Positions 34,659 to 43,442 of a stretch of DNA of 44,043 nt are shown in pieces. Each line of letters opens with the position of its first letter. Position 1 is the first letter of the stretch. The notes below the pieces were generated by a model that had not been told where the DNA came from, did no database searches, and was given only the letters and a program-made list of their open reading frames with translations. Source of the DNA: Marinibacterium sp. (GTDB taxonomy: Bacteria; Pseudomonadota; Alphaproteobacteria; Rhodobacterales; Rhodobacteraceae); NCBI GenBank assembly GCA_017643305.1, contig JAEPNQ010000025.1, positions 1-44,043 of the forward strand. The letters are read 5' to 3'. A program made the translations under genes and the position numbers.

Positions 34659-35656
34659 CCGATGTGCTGATCCGCGCCGAAGGGCTGAGCGTTGGGTTTC
34701 AGCTTGGTGGTGGCCTGTTCCGAAAGGACATCCTACAGGCCGTCAACAATGTATCCGTCACCATCGAAAAGGGCTCTTTCTTTGGGCTGGTGGGGGAAAG
34801 CGGCTCGGGCAAGACCACGCTGGGTCGCGCGCTGTTGAAGGCCGTGCCGATTACCGAAGGGCACGCGCGGTACAATGATGGGGAGGTCGATGTCGACATC
34901 GCATCGCTTGAAGGGCCCGCGCTGAAGGATTACCGAAAACGCGCGCAGCTGATCTTTCAGGACCCTTATGCTGCGCTGAGCCCGCGGATGACCGTGCGCG
35001 ACATCATAGCCGAGCCGCTGGAGGTGATGAAGCTAACGAAGACCCGCGAAGAAACCGACGCGCGGGTACGGGAAATTGCGGCGAAGTGCCGGCTGAACCT
35101 AGAACACCTGCGGCGCTTTCCTCATGCTTTTTCCGGTGGTCAACGCCAGCGGATTTCGATTGCCCGGGCGCTGGTCTCCGGCCCGCAGTTCATCGTGGCC
35201 GATGAAAGCGTTGCGGCGCTGGACGTGTCAATCCAGGCGGATGTCCTGAATCTGTTGAAACAGATCCAGGCAGATATGGGGCTGACCTTTATGTTCATCA
35301 GCCATGATCTGAGCGTGGTGGCCCATACCTGCGATCATGTGGCTGTCATGTATCTGGGTCGGCTGGTCGAAACCGCACCAACGCGTAAGTTGTTCGCCGG
35401 GCCACGGCACCCTTACACTAAGGCGCTGTTTTCCGCGATCCCGTCGTTGGACCCGGATGATCGGGGTAAGGCGCAAAAGCTGACTGGAGAAATCCCGTCA
35501 CCGACCAACCAGCCGCCGGGCTGCAAGTTCCACACCCGCTGTCCGAATGCGATTGACCGGTGCAAATCGGAAGAACCGCAATTGGAAGGCGATGGCAGCG
35601 GGCACGAAGTGGCCTGTCATCGCTGGAAGGAACTGATGGAGCTGACCCCGGCCTGA
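34655..35656 (+). CDS. ABC transporter ATP-binding protein, DppF type
   Basis: A 333-residue ATPase and last gene of the transporter. Walker A GESGSGKT is at 47-54, FSGGQ at 159-163, and Walker B IVADES at 180-185, where the usual DEP is DES. Serine at this place is seen in some relatives of this family and does not remove the catalytic Glu. The C-terminus has the KFHTRCPNAIDRC oligopeptide-transporter tail. No further gene of the operon follows. Confidence 0.95.
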   Translation: MTDVLIRAEGLSVGFQLGGGLFRKDILQAVNNVSVTIEKGSFFGLVGESGSGKTTLGRALLKAVPITEGHARYNDGEVDVDIASLEGPALKDYRKRAQLIFQDPYAALSPRMTVRDIIAEPLEVMKLTKTREETDARVREIAAKCRLNLEHLRRFPHAFSGGQRQRISIARALVSGPQFIVADESVAALDVSIQADVLNLLKQIQADMGLTFMFISHDLSVVAHTCDHVAVMYLGRLVETAPTRKLFAGPRHPYTKALFSAIPSLDPDDRGKAQKLTGEIPSPTNQPPGCKFHTRCPNAIDRCKSEEPQLEGDGSGHEVACHRWKELMELTPA

Positions 35657-35669
35657 GGTCTACCTGCTT

Positions 35670-35814
35670 CAGCGGCCCACCACCTGTGCTCGTAGATCAT
35701 GTCTGCAGCTTTTTTAGCGATCAGCGTGAAGCGCAAGCGGAACTGCCCAAAGGCAAAGTCTTCTAAAACCTCGGCGAGGCTGAGAACCTGATCATACAAT
35801 TGAGGAAAAACCAA
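35670..35814 (-). pseudogene. Possible gene remnant, unrecognised
   Basis: A minus-strand stretch of about 48 codons (LYDQVLSLAEVLEDFAFGQF, then LRFTLIAKKAADMIYEHRWW) has strong protein-like composition but is bounded upstream by an in-frame TGA and has only a TTG as possible start. Its frame then runs on into the end of the ABC ATPase gene. It looks like a fragment of a lost gene. I do not recognise the family. Confidence 0.3.
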
Positions 35815-35949
35815 AGAAGGTCACATTGGATCATAGTATCGCCCAGCAGCCACGAGAACCATCATGCCTATAGAAACCGCGTCAATCTGGCATTCATAAA
35901 GAAACTAAACCGGTCAGATGAGGCCAATCGCACAAAGGAGAGTTCGCAA

Positions 35950-36141
35950 TCAAACTCCGCGAAAGCAGGAGCGCGTTCCCAACTGGTCCCAAAGTGCGAC
36001 CGCTAGGTAGACGCCATCAGGTGTCGGTGACCCTGTATCGTCAATCCACTTGCGTTCCCTTGCCTTGCGCTCAGCGTCAAGTTTGGGGTCATCAAGATGG
36101 CGTGCGAACCATATAATTTGCGACTTAATCTCGGACTGCAT
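35950..36141 (-). CDS. Small hypothetical protein
   Basis: A 63-residue, mostly charged protein starting at the ATG at 36141. The start has a textbook AAGGAG ribosome binding site with seven-base spacing, the main reason to believe it. The sequence has a helical, charged middle (DPKLDAERKARERKWIDD) and a C-terminal GVYLAVALWDQLG. It is isolated within a gene-poor stretch. No domain recognised. Confidence 0.6.
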   Translation of the reverse strand: MQSEIKSQIIWFARHLDDPKLDAERKARERKWIDDTGSPTPDGVYLAVALWDQLGTRSCFRGV

Positions 36142-36956
36142 GTAAATCTCCTTGCGCACCATAATAATAGAACAATCTCGGCGATTTCTAGTCCTACCCA
36201 TTGATTTTATTAGTATACTTTCGTATCCCGCATTTCTGGTCTGGGATCAATGGACCGCAAATTATCTGAGATTCACAGCCACAAAACGTCTGTTTTGCGG
36301 CTTAGTTGGTGGCCGTTACAAAACAGAAGGCGGGAGTATTTTTAGCCTTAATCCGAGTTTTGGCTGACGCCTCCGTTCGCTGCGTGATGGTACGCGAAGC
36401 AATTCTGAACCTTGGACATGTCGCTACAAAACGTTGCCAGTTGATGCGCCAAAGTTGAGTGAATTTCGCTGTCGGATTGGGAGCATTGGAGCCACTGCGA
36501 CCGTCCAGTAATTCCGGGCTTCTCTGGTCTAGGGGCGTAACCAGTTTCTGGTACCGTCTGGAATATTCTGCTTTCGTGATGATCTCTGCTCTGAGTTCGC
36601 GGGCGTTCTTGAAGAATCTGATCTTGGCCAAATCCTTGGCTCTTTTTGAGAAGGCACGGTCACCGGTTGGAGGTGGCGTTGTCGACCATCTCCAGGATCG
36701 AACACCACCTGATGGTCCCGACCTATGATCGGTTTTTGTAACCTGCCCAAAGGCTGGGCGCAGATCTGCCCCATTTGTTTGCGGTTGTAAGGATGGTCTT
36801 TGCATTATGAATCTTTAAGGTCAGCCGCCCGAGAGATGACCGCTCGTGGGCACAAGAGAGGTGACCATTCCACTGTGCGGGAAGTTAGAAATGTTGCACC
36901 TGCCATATATTGCACTTGCCATACATGGTGCGCGCTGATTAGATTTTGGGATCAAT
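36142..36956. other. Gene-poor stretch, likely decayed sequence
   Basis: About 800 bases without a convincing gene. Frames near 36302-36805 and 36459-36728 open on both strands but show no recognisable motif, no good ribosome binding site, and ordinary non-coding composition. AT content is higher than the surroundings at 36150-36260. Near its right end is a 16-base tandem repeat just upstream of the MarR gene. Confidence 0.4.
36894..36925 (+). repeat. Two-copy 16-base direct repeat before the MarR gene
   Basis: TTGCACCTGCCATATA and TTGCACTTGCCATACA are adjacent copies with two differences. CCAT-AC-ATGG at 36919-36928 is a small palindrome within it. The site ends about 30 bases before the likely start and may bind a regulator, possibly the MarR protein itself. 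Confidence 0.4.
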
Positions 36957-37469
36957 TTGGTTGCAGAGGATACTGTGTTGCACGACGCGCTTGTCCCATC
37001 CGAGCAAGTCGATGACTTTATCATCCTGCGTGCGATTGCGTTCACCAGCAGGGTGCAACGTATCGTGAGCCGTGATGTGCTGCGGGGGGAGGACCTGACT
37101 GTTCTCGAATGGCGCCTGCTGTTTTCGGTTGCGCGTTTTGGCAGCTGTCATCTGGCTTACATCACCCGGCTGACCTCGATCGATCCGGCACATGGCAGCC
37201 GGGCTGCCACAGCGTTGGAGAAGAAGGGATATATTGAACGCCGCGACGATCTGGATAATCGACGTCGCAAGCTGATTTCGCTCACTCCTGCTGGGATGGA
37301 GGTTTTTAATCGGATCTGGCCGCGTGCGCGGCAGGCGATCAGGAATATTACCGATCATTTGTCCCGTAACGAACTGGAAGAGCTCAAGCGATTAATGGAT
37401 TTGTTAAACGCCGTAGCAGGCCCGCTGGCAGACGCGCAGGACCGAAAAAAGACCGATACAAGGGAGTAA
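36957..37469 (+). CDS. MarR family transcriptional regulator
   Basis: A 170-residue MarR-type regulator with the winged helix pattern: LTVLEWRLLFSVARFGSCHLAYI, then TRLTSIDPAHGSRAATALEKKGYI, then the wing RRDDLDNRRRKLISLT. The start is a TTG at 36957 or a GTG at 36975. MarR proteins often respond to aromatic or other small acids. The gene precedes the TRAP-transporter operon by 118 bases in the same direction and so probably controls it. Confidence 0.9.
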   Translation: MVAEDTVLHDALVPSEQVDDFIILRAIAFTSRVQRIVSRDVLRGEDLTVLEWRLLFSVARFGSCHLAYITRLTSIDPAHGSRAATALEKKGYIERRDDLDNRRRKLISLTPAGMEVFNRIWPRARQAIRNITDHLSRNELEELKRLMDLLNAVAGPLADAQDRKKTDTRE

Positions 37470-37587
37470 TTAGCAAGTTAGCCTAGGCGTAGCGTCGGAA
37501 GCGCAAGAATAATGTAAGACACCAGCGCTCTGACGTGGCGCTCTTGGGGAGGAAAGCAGAAACGGTTTCTCAATCAGGGAGGATAGT

Positions 37588-38634
37588 ATGAAACCAATGC
37601 AAACAGTTGCCGCGATCGCTGCGGCGATGACGTTGGCCAGTGGCGCCTTTGCCCAGGCCAATCTGACGGCCGAAACAGCCAGCCCCGGCGGTGCGGTGCA
37701 TCTTGCGCCTAGCCATCTGGTCGAAATCGCTGGCACGCGGGGCATTGCCAACATCCAGTTGACCGATGGTCAGACACTGACGAATTCCCTACAGAACGTA
37801 GCAGAAGGCAAAACCGACATCGCTGGTACACCGCATATTCTGCCATTTTTGATGAGCAGGGGCGTGGGTCCCTATGGATCGCTGGGTAAGGAAAAGGGCG
37901 CCGAACTGGCCGGGAATCTACGGGCTATTTATCCGTACACCTTGGGAATTTTCTTCCTGTTTGCCTATGACGCCAAAAGTATCAAGGGCTGGGACGATAT
38001 TGCAGGCCGCAAGATCTATAACGGTCCGCCGCGCGGTGGTGCATTAACCAACGCCCGGTCCATGATCCAGATCATCACCGGCCTGAAGGACGGCGATGGG
38101 TATGAAGGCATGCAGATCAACTGGGGCCAATCCGTGTCCCTGATCACAGGTGGTGAACCGGATGCCATCGTTCTTCCGGAGCTGTTCCCGGGCAGCCGCC
38201 TGACCACGGCAACATCAGCGGGCAAGATGACCGGCTGGTCGATGCCCAAGGACGTTTATGAAGGCGAGGCCATGCAGAAATACATGCAGGCCCCGGGCAG
38301 TGCGCCGTTCACAATGGACCTCGCGCAGTTGAATGAAATCATGGGTGAAGATTGGACCTTTGTTTCCGAGGACGACACGTTCCGCGCCTTTGCAACAATC
38401 GGCGGAGACGTGGTGCACAAGGACATGGATGAGGATTTGGTCTACAATCTGGTCTCTGCCTATGCCGAAACCGTGGAAGACCTGAAGGCCAAGGCGCCGT
38501 TCGGCAACACCGTCAATTTTGACAATCCGATGCTGGGCATGTGTGGTGCCAACCCGATCAAGTACCACCCAGGTGCGGCACGGGCCTGGCGCGAAGCGGG
38601 CTATCAGCTTGATGATTGCGCGGTGGCTGACTGA
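37588..38634 (+). CDS. TAXI family TRAP transporter solute-binding protein
   Basis: A 348-residue periplasmic binding protein of the TAXI type, with signal peptide cleaved after GAFA (about residue 22). Typical features are the start LTAETASPGGAVHLAPSHL, LQNVAEGKTDIAGTPHI in the first lobe, and the hinge region RKIYNGPPRGGALTNARSM. The ligand class for TAXI systems is poorly known (glutamate-like acids in a few cases). The ribosome binding site is GGGAGGATAGT before the ATG. A ten-pair stem-loop separates it from the permease. Confidence 0.93.
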   Translation: MKPMQTVAAIAAAMTLASGAFAQANLTAETASPGGAVHLAPSHLVEIAGTRGIANIQLTDGQTLTNSLQNVAEGKTDIAGTPHILPFLMSRGVGPYGSLGKEKGAELAGNLRAIYPYTLGIFFLFAYDAKSIKGWDDIAGRKIYNGPPRGGALTNARSMIQIITGLKDGDGYEGMQINWGQSVSLITGGEPDAIVLPELFPGSRLTTATSAGKMTGWSMPKDVYEGEAMQKYMQAPGSAPFTMDLAQLNEIMGEDWTFVSEDDTFRAFATIGGDVVHKDMDEDLVYNLVSAYAETVEDLKAKAPFGNTVNFDNPMLGMCGANPIKYHPGAARAWREAGYQLDDCAVAD

Positions 38635-38652
38635 GCCGACTGGCTAAACTAC

Positions 38653-38680
38653 CGGGGGCCACACATGGTGGTGGCCCCCG
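38653..38680 (+). terminator. Intercistronic stem-loop after the TAXI binding protein
   Basis: CGGGGGCCAC (38653-38662) pairs perfectly with GTGGCCCCCG (38671-38680) around an eight-base loop. No T-run follows. Partial termination or mRNA protection between the binding protein and the permease is likely, as after the ABC binding-protein gene. Confidence 0.65.
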
Positions 38681-38719
38681 AATGCTCTGACCCGAGCAAT
38701 TCTGACACGCAGGTAAGCC

Positions 38720-41056
38720 ATGTCCGAGACGCCTGAAGCCGAGGTAGACCGCCTCGTTTTTCCCAATCGCGCCGTCTATGTTCTGGCGCTGATTTTTGTT
38801 GCACTTGGCGTGGTGAACAGCACCCCGGTGATCCCTGGATGGACCGAAATGTGGCGTGGTCTGACAGGCATTGAAAACCTCCGGATCCGTGCCTTTCCGA
38901 CCGAATGGTTCTACCCGATCGTTTTTTTCATCATGATGCTGATCGTAGCAGTGCGCCATTCAATGTGGCGTGATTGGCGGGGAACCTCGCGGGCATGGTT
39001 CGGGGCCTTTATGGACGTGGCACTGGTGATCGCGGCGGGCACGATTTCACTGACTTACCTGATCGAGATCGACAGCGTCTGTCTGATCGATTCCATCACC
39101 GGCGAACGCGCGCGGATCATGGCTGAAACCCTGAAAGCAGAGGTCGAGTTCGCCGAAACCATGGGGTTGCCTATCCCTGATACGGTTGAAGACCCCAAGT
39201 GCGTCGCGACCACCGGTGTCTGGCTGGTGGCGATCATAGGGGTCGGGATGCTGGTCTTCCTCGGCTACAACATCAAGGTCTGGGGACTGCCGCTGGTGTT
39301 GGTTTCGATTGTCATCGCGCTCTACACCATCGGCACCGTACTGGTTTGGTATTTCCATGGGCCGGAGGACATCAACAAATACCTGATGACCAAGCTAGGT
39401 GGCGAACCACGTACTTTTCTGGATGGTGTGCCGAACGTGCATGATGCGTTGGTCAACAATGCCTCTGGCATCCTGGGTCGGTTCATGAACGTCATAATGA
39501 ACGTGGTCTTTCCCTACATCATTCTGGGCGCGTTGTTTGGGAAATCTGCTGGTGGCCGCACGCTGATCAAGCTGGCCTTCCGCTGGACACGGCATATGCG
39601 TGGTGGCCCGGCCCATGCGGCGATTGTCAGCTCAGCCATGTTCGGGACCATCACGGGCGGACCAGTAGTGAACGTGCTTTCTACCGGTGTGCTGACCATT
39701 CCCATGATGATCAAGCGCGGGTTTTCCCGTGTCTTTGCGGGCGGTATGGAAGCGGCGGCATCGTCGGGCGGGTCGATCATGCCGCCGGTCATGGGGGTTG
39801 CCGCCTTTATCCTGGCGGCGATGACAGCCGTGCCTTATGGCGATGTGATCGTTGCGGCGGCCCTGCCTGCCATCATCTATTTCATCTGTCTGTTCCTCAG
39901 CGCATCGTTCCAGGCCCGCAAGCAGGGCATCGAAGCATTTGGGGAACTGAATGACGATATGCGGGTCAGTGGCGAAGACATACTGCATCTTTGTCAGATT
40001 TTCCTGCCCATCCTGTTGATCCTCTTCCTGCTGTTAACCCCGAAGGACATGGTAGGGTGTGGCCCGCTGGGCTGGCTGCTGGGGGCTGAGGCGGTGATGA
40101 ACGGCGACCGATGCACTGTCACGTCCCTGCCTTGGATTCTGCAGGTCTATCAGAATGCTGCCGGGGATGCGGGTGCCACCGGATGGTGGGCGGCGCTGTT
40201 TGTGACCTTTCTGCTGTTTCTGGATAAGGAATTCCGCGCGCGACCCCGTAAGGTTTTGGACGCACTGGCGGAATCCGGGATTACGATTTCGTCGCTCTAC
40301 TTGATGTTCCTCGCAGTCACAGTCATTGACGTTTGCCTGAATTTCACCGGGCTTTCGAAATTTGTCGCCGTTGACGTGCTGAAGGTTCTGTTGTCTTTCG
40401 ATCTCGGCGGCGGTGGATCGGTTGCGTTCCAGTTCATCGCGCTGGCGATCACCATGTTTCTTGCCGTGCTGCTGGGCATGGGGATGCCCGCCGTACCGGC
40501 CTATGTGAACGTGGCCCTTTTGATGGGGCCGCTTCTCATCGGGTTGGGGATCGCCACGTTCACGGCGCATATGTTCATCTTCTATTTCGCCGTCGCTTCG
40601 GCCATTACGCCACCCGTGGCGCTGGCGGCTTTTGCTGCATCGACTATCACGAAGGCTGAGCCGATGGCGACCGGGTTCAGTGCGGTGCGATCGGGGATTG
40701 TGATGTTCACCATCCCGTTTGTCTTTGCCTTCTACCCGGAGCTGTTGCTGATCGATCAGGCGCTGATCGATCCGCGGAGCCCGACCAAAGCACCTTTGCC
40801 GGGTTATGAAAACGGCGTGGAGATTGGAGCCTTGGCCTGGGTTCTGGCGCGTTTGTTATTGGCGCTCTACCTCGTGGCCAGCGCTCTGGTGGGATACGAT
40901 GCAAAGCCTCTGAACGCGGTCTGGATCGTGATCCGCCTCGGCACAGCAGTTGCCGTCCTGGCGCGACCGGACGGCATTCATCTCGCGGCCATCGCCTTTG
41001 CGGCCGCCATACTGGCCTGGCATCACGTCGACGCCCGTCGAACCGCAGCCGCGTAG
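38720..41056 (+). CDS. Fused TRAP transporter permease (4TM-12TM, TAXI type)
   Basis: A 778-residue inner-membrane protein. The first part (up to about residue 240) has four or so membrane helices like the small DctQ-type subunit. The rest is the DctM-like large subunit of about twelve helices. Signatures include AAASSGGSIMPPVMGVAAFI, LGMGMPAVPAYVNVALL and FYFAVASAITPPVALAAF. This fused form is standard for TAXI systems. It drives uptake with sodium or proton gradients. The hydrolase gene starts 10 bases after its stop. Confidence 0.93.
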   Translation: MSETPEAEVDRLVFPNRAVYVLALIFVALGVVNSTPVIPGWTEMWRGLTGIENLRIRAFPTEWFYPIVFFIMMLIVAVRHSMWRDWRGTSRAWFGAFMDVALVIAAGTISLTYLIEIDSVCLIDSITGERARIMAETLKAEVEFAETMGLPIPDTVEDPKCVATTGVWLVAIIGVGMLVFLGYNIKVWGLPLVLVSIVIALYTIGTVLVWYFHGPEDINKYLMTKLGGEPRTFLDGVPNVHDALVNNASGILGRFMNVIMNVVFPYIILGALFGKSAGGRTLIKLAFRWTRHMRGGPAHAAIVSSAMFGTITGGPVVNVLSTGVLTIPMMIKRGFSRVFAGGMEAAASSGGSIMPPVMGVAAFILAAMTAVPYGDVIVAAALPAIIYFICLFLSASFQARKQGIEAFGELNDDMRVSGEDILHLCQIFLPILLILFLLLTPKDMVGCGPLGWLLGAEAVMNGDRCTVTSLPWILQVYQNAAGDAGATGWWAALFVTFLLFLDKEFRARPRKVLDALAESGITISSLYLMFLAVTVIDVCLNFTGLSKFVAVDVLKVLLSFDLGGGGSVAFQFIALAITMFLAVLLGMGMPAVPAYVNVALLMGPLLIGLGIATFTAHMFIFYFAVASAITPPVALAAFAASTITKAEPMATGFSAVRSGIVMFTIPFVFAFYPELLLIDQALIDPRSPTKAPLPGYENGVEIGALAWVLARLLLALYLVASALVGYDAKPLNAVWIVIRLGTAVAVLARPDGIHLAAIAFAAAILAWHHVDARRTAAA

Positions 41057-41066
41057 GAGCCGTCGG

Positions 41067-41792
41067 ATGGCGACATTTGTTCTTGTCCACGGTGCTTGGC
41101 ATGGCGGCTGGTGCTGGGCCGAAACGGCAAACATGCTGCGCGGATTCGGCCACGACGTGCATTGCCCGACTTTGACGGGCCTTGGTGAGCGGAGCCATTT
41201 GCTGAGCGCGGACGTCACATCGGACACGCATGTCACCGACATCTCCAACGTGCTGAAATGGTGGGAGCTAACTGACGTCATCCTTGTCGGGCATTCCTAT
41301 GGTGGCTTGGTGATAACGGGCGTCGCATCGCAGGTGCCCGAGCGGCTGCGCGCACTTGTCTATCTTGATGCATTCGTACCGGAACAGTCGAATGAGGCGA
41401 TTTTTGCCAAGGCCAACCCGGCCCGGATGGCAGCGTTTCAGAAACAGATCGACGCCGGTGCCATCGGGCTGGATGCGGATGACGCGATCCATACCTGGAC
41501 AGACGACCCCGGCAAACTGCACTGGTTGCGCGGGCTGATCACCCCGCATCCCCGGGGCACGTTCCAATCCGGTGTCACCCTGACAGGACGCGAGGCGGAG
41601 GTGCCGCACCGCCACTATATCCTTGCCGCGCGCAACACCACGTCGGCGTTCAATGGCGAATACGCTCGTGTCAGCGATCGTGACGGGTGGACCACCGATA
41701 CGATTGACAGCTTGCACGACGCGATGGTCGAAGATCCGGACGACCTTGCCCGGAAGCTCGACGCATATGCTGGCGGATTGGAGGGGCCATGA
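41067..41792 (+). CDS. Alpha/beta hydrolase
   Basis: A 241-residue serine hydrolase with oxyanion HGAWHGGWCW (8-17), LTGLGERS (36-43), nucleophile Ser77 in GHSYGGLV, and probable catalytic His217 in DSLHDAMVEDP near the C-terminus. This is the layout of small plant-type methylesterase and salicylate-esterase relatives. There is no signal peptide. The ATG at 41067 follows TAGGAGC. Its stop overlaps the sulfatase start (ATGA), and the permease is just upstream, so the imported compound is probably an ester or becomes one. Exact substrate unknown. Confidence 0.9.
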   Translation: MATFVLVHGAWHGGWCWAETANMLRGFGHDVHCPTLTGLGERSHLLSADVTSDTHVTDISNVLKWWELTDVILVGHSYGGLVITGVASQVPERLRALVYLDAFVPEQSNEAIFAKANPARMAAFQKQIDAGAIGLDADDAIHTWTDDPGKLHWLRGLITPHPRGTFQSGVTLTGREAEVPHRHYILAARNTTSAFNGEYARVSDRDGWTTDTIDSLHDAMVEDPDDLARKLDAYAGGLEGP

Positions 41793-43351
41793 CCAAACAG
41801 CCAAATTTTCTGTTCCTGATCACAGACCAGCAGCGTGCAGATTGGCTGGGATGTTATGGCCACCCGGTGCTGAAGACCCCCAATATCGACGCGATCGCCG
41901 CGCGCGGCACGCGGTTTGAAAATTTCCACGTCGCATCGCCCGTGTGCATGCCCAACCGCGCGTCGTTGTTGACCGGGCGATACCCCAGCCTGCATGGGCT
42001 GCGATACAATGGTTGTGCCCTGCCGGAGGACGCGAACACCTTTGTCGATCTGCTGGCAAAGGCGGGCTATGACACTGCCGCGATTGGGAAAAGCCATCTG
42101 CAACCCTTCACCGACCAGCCACCTATGGGCAAGTCGGCGGAAGAGATTACTGCGCGGCCCGAGGCTTGGAAACACGCGCCTCGGGCGCCATATGAAGAAG
42201 ATCCGGGTCGCTATGCCAGCGACATGCGCTATGACATCAAGACGCCTTATTACGGGTATCAGCATGTCGACATGGTCACCGCCCATGGGGACCGGTGCGG
42301 CGGGCATTACCAACAGTGGTTCCGCGAAACTGCGCCCAACTGGCGGGCGCTGCAGGATGATGCCAACCAATTGCCGCACAACTATTCCTGCCCGCAAGCC
42401 TACCGCACGCCGATCCCCGAAGAGCTGTATCCAACGGCCTTTATCCGGGACCGTGCCATTGATTACATCGCATCCCGCAAGAACGAAGACGCGCCGTTCT
42501 TTGCCTTTGTCAGCTTTCCCGACCCCCATCACCCGTTCAACCCGCCTGGCAAATACTGGGACATGTACAGCCCGAAAGATTTCGAGGTTCCGCTGCCCTA
42601 TGAGGCGCATCAGAGCCCGACGCCGCCGATGCAATGGCTCCACGCGAACTGGAAGGGTGGCGGCGGGCAGCTGACACCGCAAACTGCGATGATGCTTGAT
42701 GAGCAGCAGATCAAGGAAGCGATGGCACTGACAGCGGGGATGATGGCGTTTATCGACGATGCGGTGGGCGACATCATGGCTGCGCTGGAAGACAGCGGTC
42801 AGTTGGACAATACGGTCATCATCTACAACTCCGACCATGGCGATTACCTCGGGGATTTCAACATGATCCTCAAAGGGGCCCTGCCGTTTCGCGCGATCAC
42901 GCGGGTGCCGTTCATCTGGTCGGATCCGGCGCAGCGCACGGCGCAGACATCGGACGCGCTGTGTTCTACCGTGGATCTTGCCGCCACCATTCTCGACCGG
43001 GCCGGACTGCAGCCGTTCAACGGAAACCAGGGGCGCAGCTTCCTTCCTGCAACCACTGGCGGGGACGGACCGCGTGACGAAACGCTGATCGAATATAACG
43101 ATGGCGGCAATCGGCTGGGCTTCGAAAAACCGGCCCGGGTCCGTGCTTTGCTGACGCAGGAATGGAAATACACGGTCTATCGCGATCAGCCATGGGGGGA
43201 GCTGTACAATTTGAAAAACGACCCCAACGAAACCAAAAATCTTTGGGACAGTGCGGATCACTCAGGCATTAAGGCGCATATGTCCGAACGGTTGATCCAC
43301 CACCTGATTGCGCAAATGGACGACAGCCCCCAGGCGGATCGGATCGCATGA
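41789..43351 (+). CDS. Sulfatase family hydrolase, formylglycine type
   Basis: A 520-residue enzyme of the alkaline-phosphatase superfamily. The metal ligand Asp13 is in ITDQQ, and the C-x-P-x-R formylglycine motif is at Cys53-Met-Pro55-Asn-Arg57 in SPVCMPNRASLLTGRYP. The late metal pair is Asp349-His350 in NSDHGDYLGD. The related phosphonate monoester hydrolases share the same motif, so sulfate ester is likely but not proven. There is no signal peptide, so it acts in the cytoplasm after uptake. The family choline sulfatases are possible relatives, but I see no choline genes. The ATG overlaps the preceding stop. Confidence 0.92.
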   Translation: MTKQPNFLFLITDQQRADWLGCYGHPVLKTPNIDAIAARGTRFENFHVASPVCMPNRASLLTGRYPSLHGLRYNGCALPEDANTFVDLLAKAGYDTAAIGKSHLQPFTDQPPMGKSAEEITARPEAWKHAPRAPYEEDPGRYASDMRYDIKTPYYGYQHVDMVTAHGDRCGGHYQQWFRETAPNWRALQDDANQLPHNYSCPQAYRTPIPEELYPTAFIRDRAIDYIASRKNEDAPFFAFVSFPDPHHPFNPPGKYWDMYSPKDFEVPLPYEAHQSPTPPMQWLHANWKGGGGQLTPQTAMMLDEQQIKEAMALTAGMMAFIDDAVGDIMAALEDSGQLDNTVIIYNSDHGDYLGDFNMILKGALPFRAITRVPFIWSDPAQRTAQTSDALCSTVDLAATILDRAGLQPFNGNQGRSFLPATTGGDGPRDETLIEYNDGGNRLGFEKPARVRALLTQEWKYTVYRDQPWGELYNLKNDPNETKNLWDSADHSGIKAHMSERLIHHLIAQMDDSPQADRIA

Positions 43352-43442
43352 GTGGTGGTGAAACGGCTAAAAAATCTGGACAGCGCTGAGCCTCCCCAAC
43401 TGAATTGGTCCACCGCTATGTTTGGGAAACGGCTGACCAAGA

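Noticed and set aside
36302-36805. Minus-strand 167-codon frame in the gap before the MarR gene
   Set aside because: Overlapping open frames on both strands, no motif and no ribosome binding site; probably non-coding.
40950-41066. A longer N-terminus for the alpha/beta hydrolase
   Set aside because: It would overlap the end of the TRAP permease; the ATG at 41067 has a clear ribosome binding site and starts the conserved fold.
41615-43261. A 548-codon open frame opposite the sulfatase and hydrolase
   Set aside because: Antisense to two genes with clear catalytic motifs; no motif of its own.
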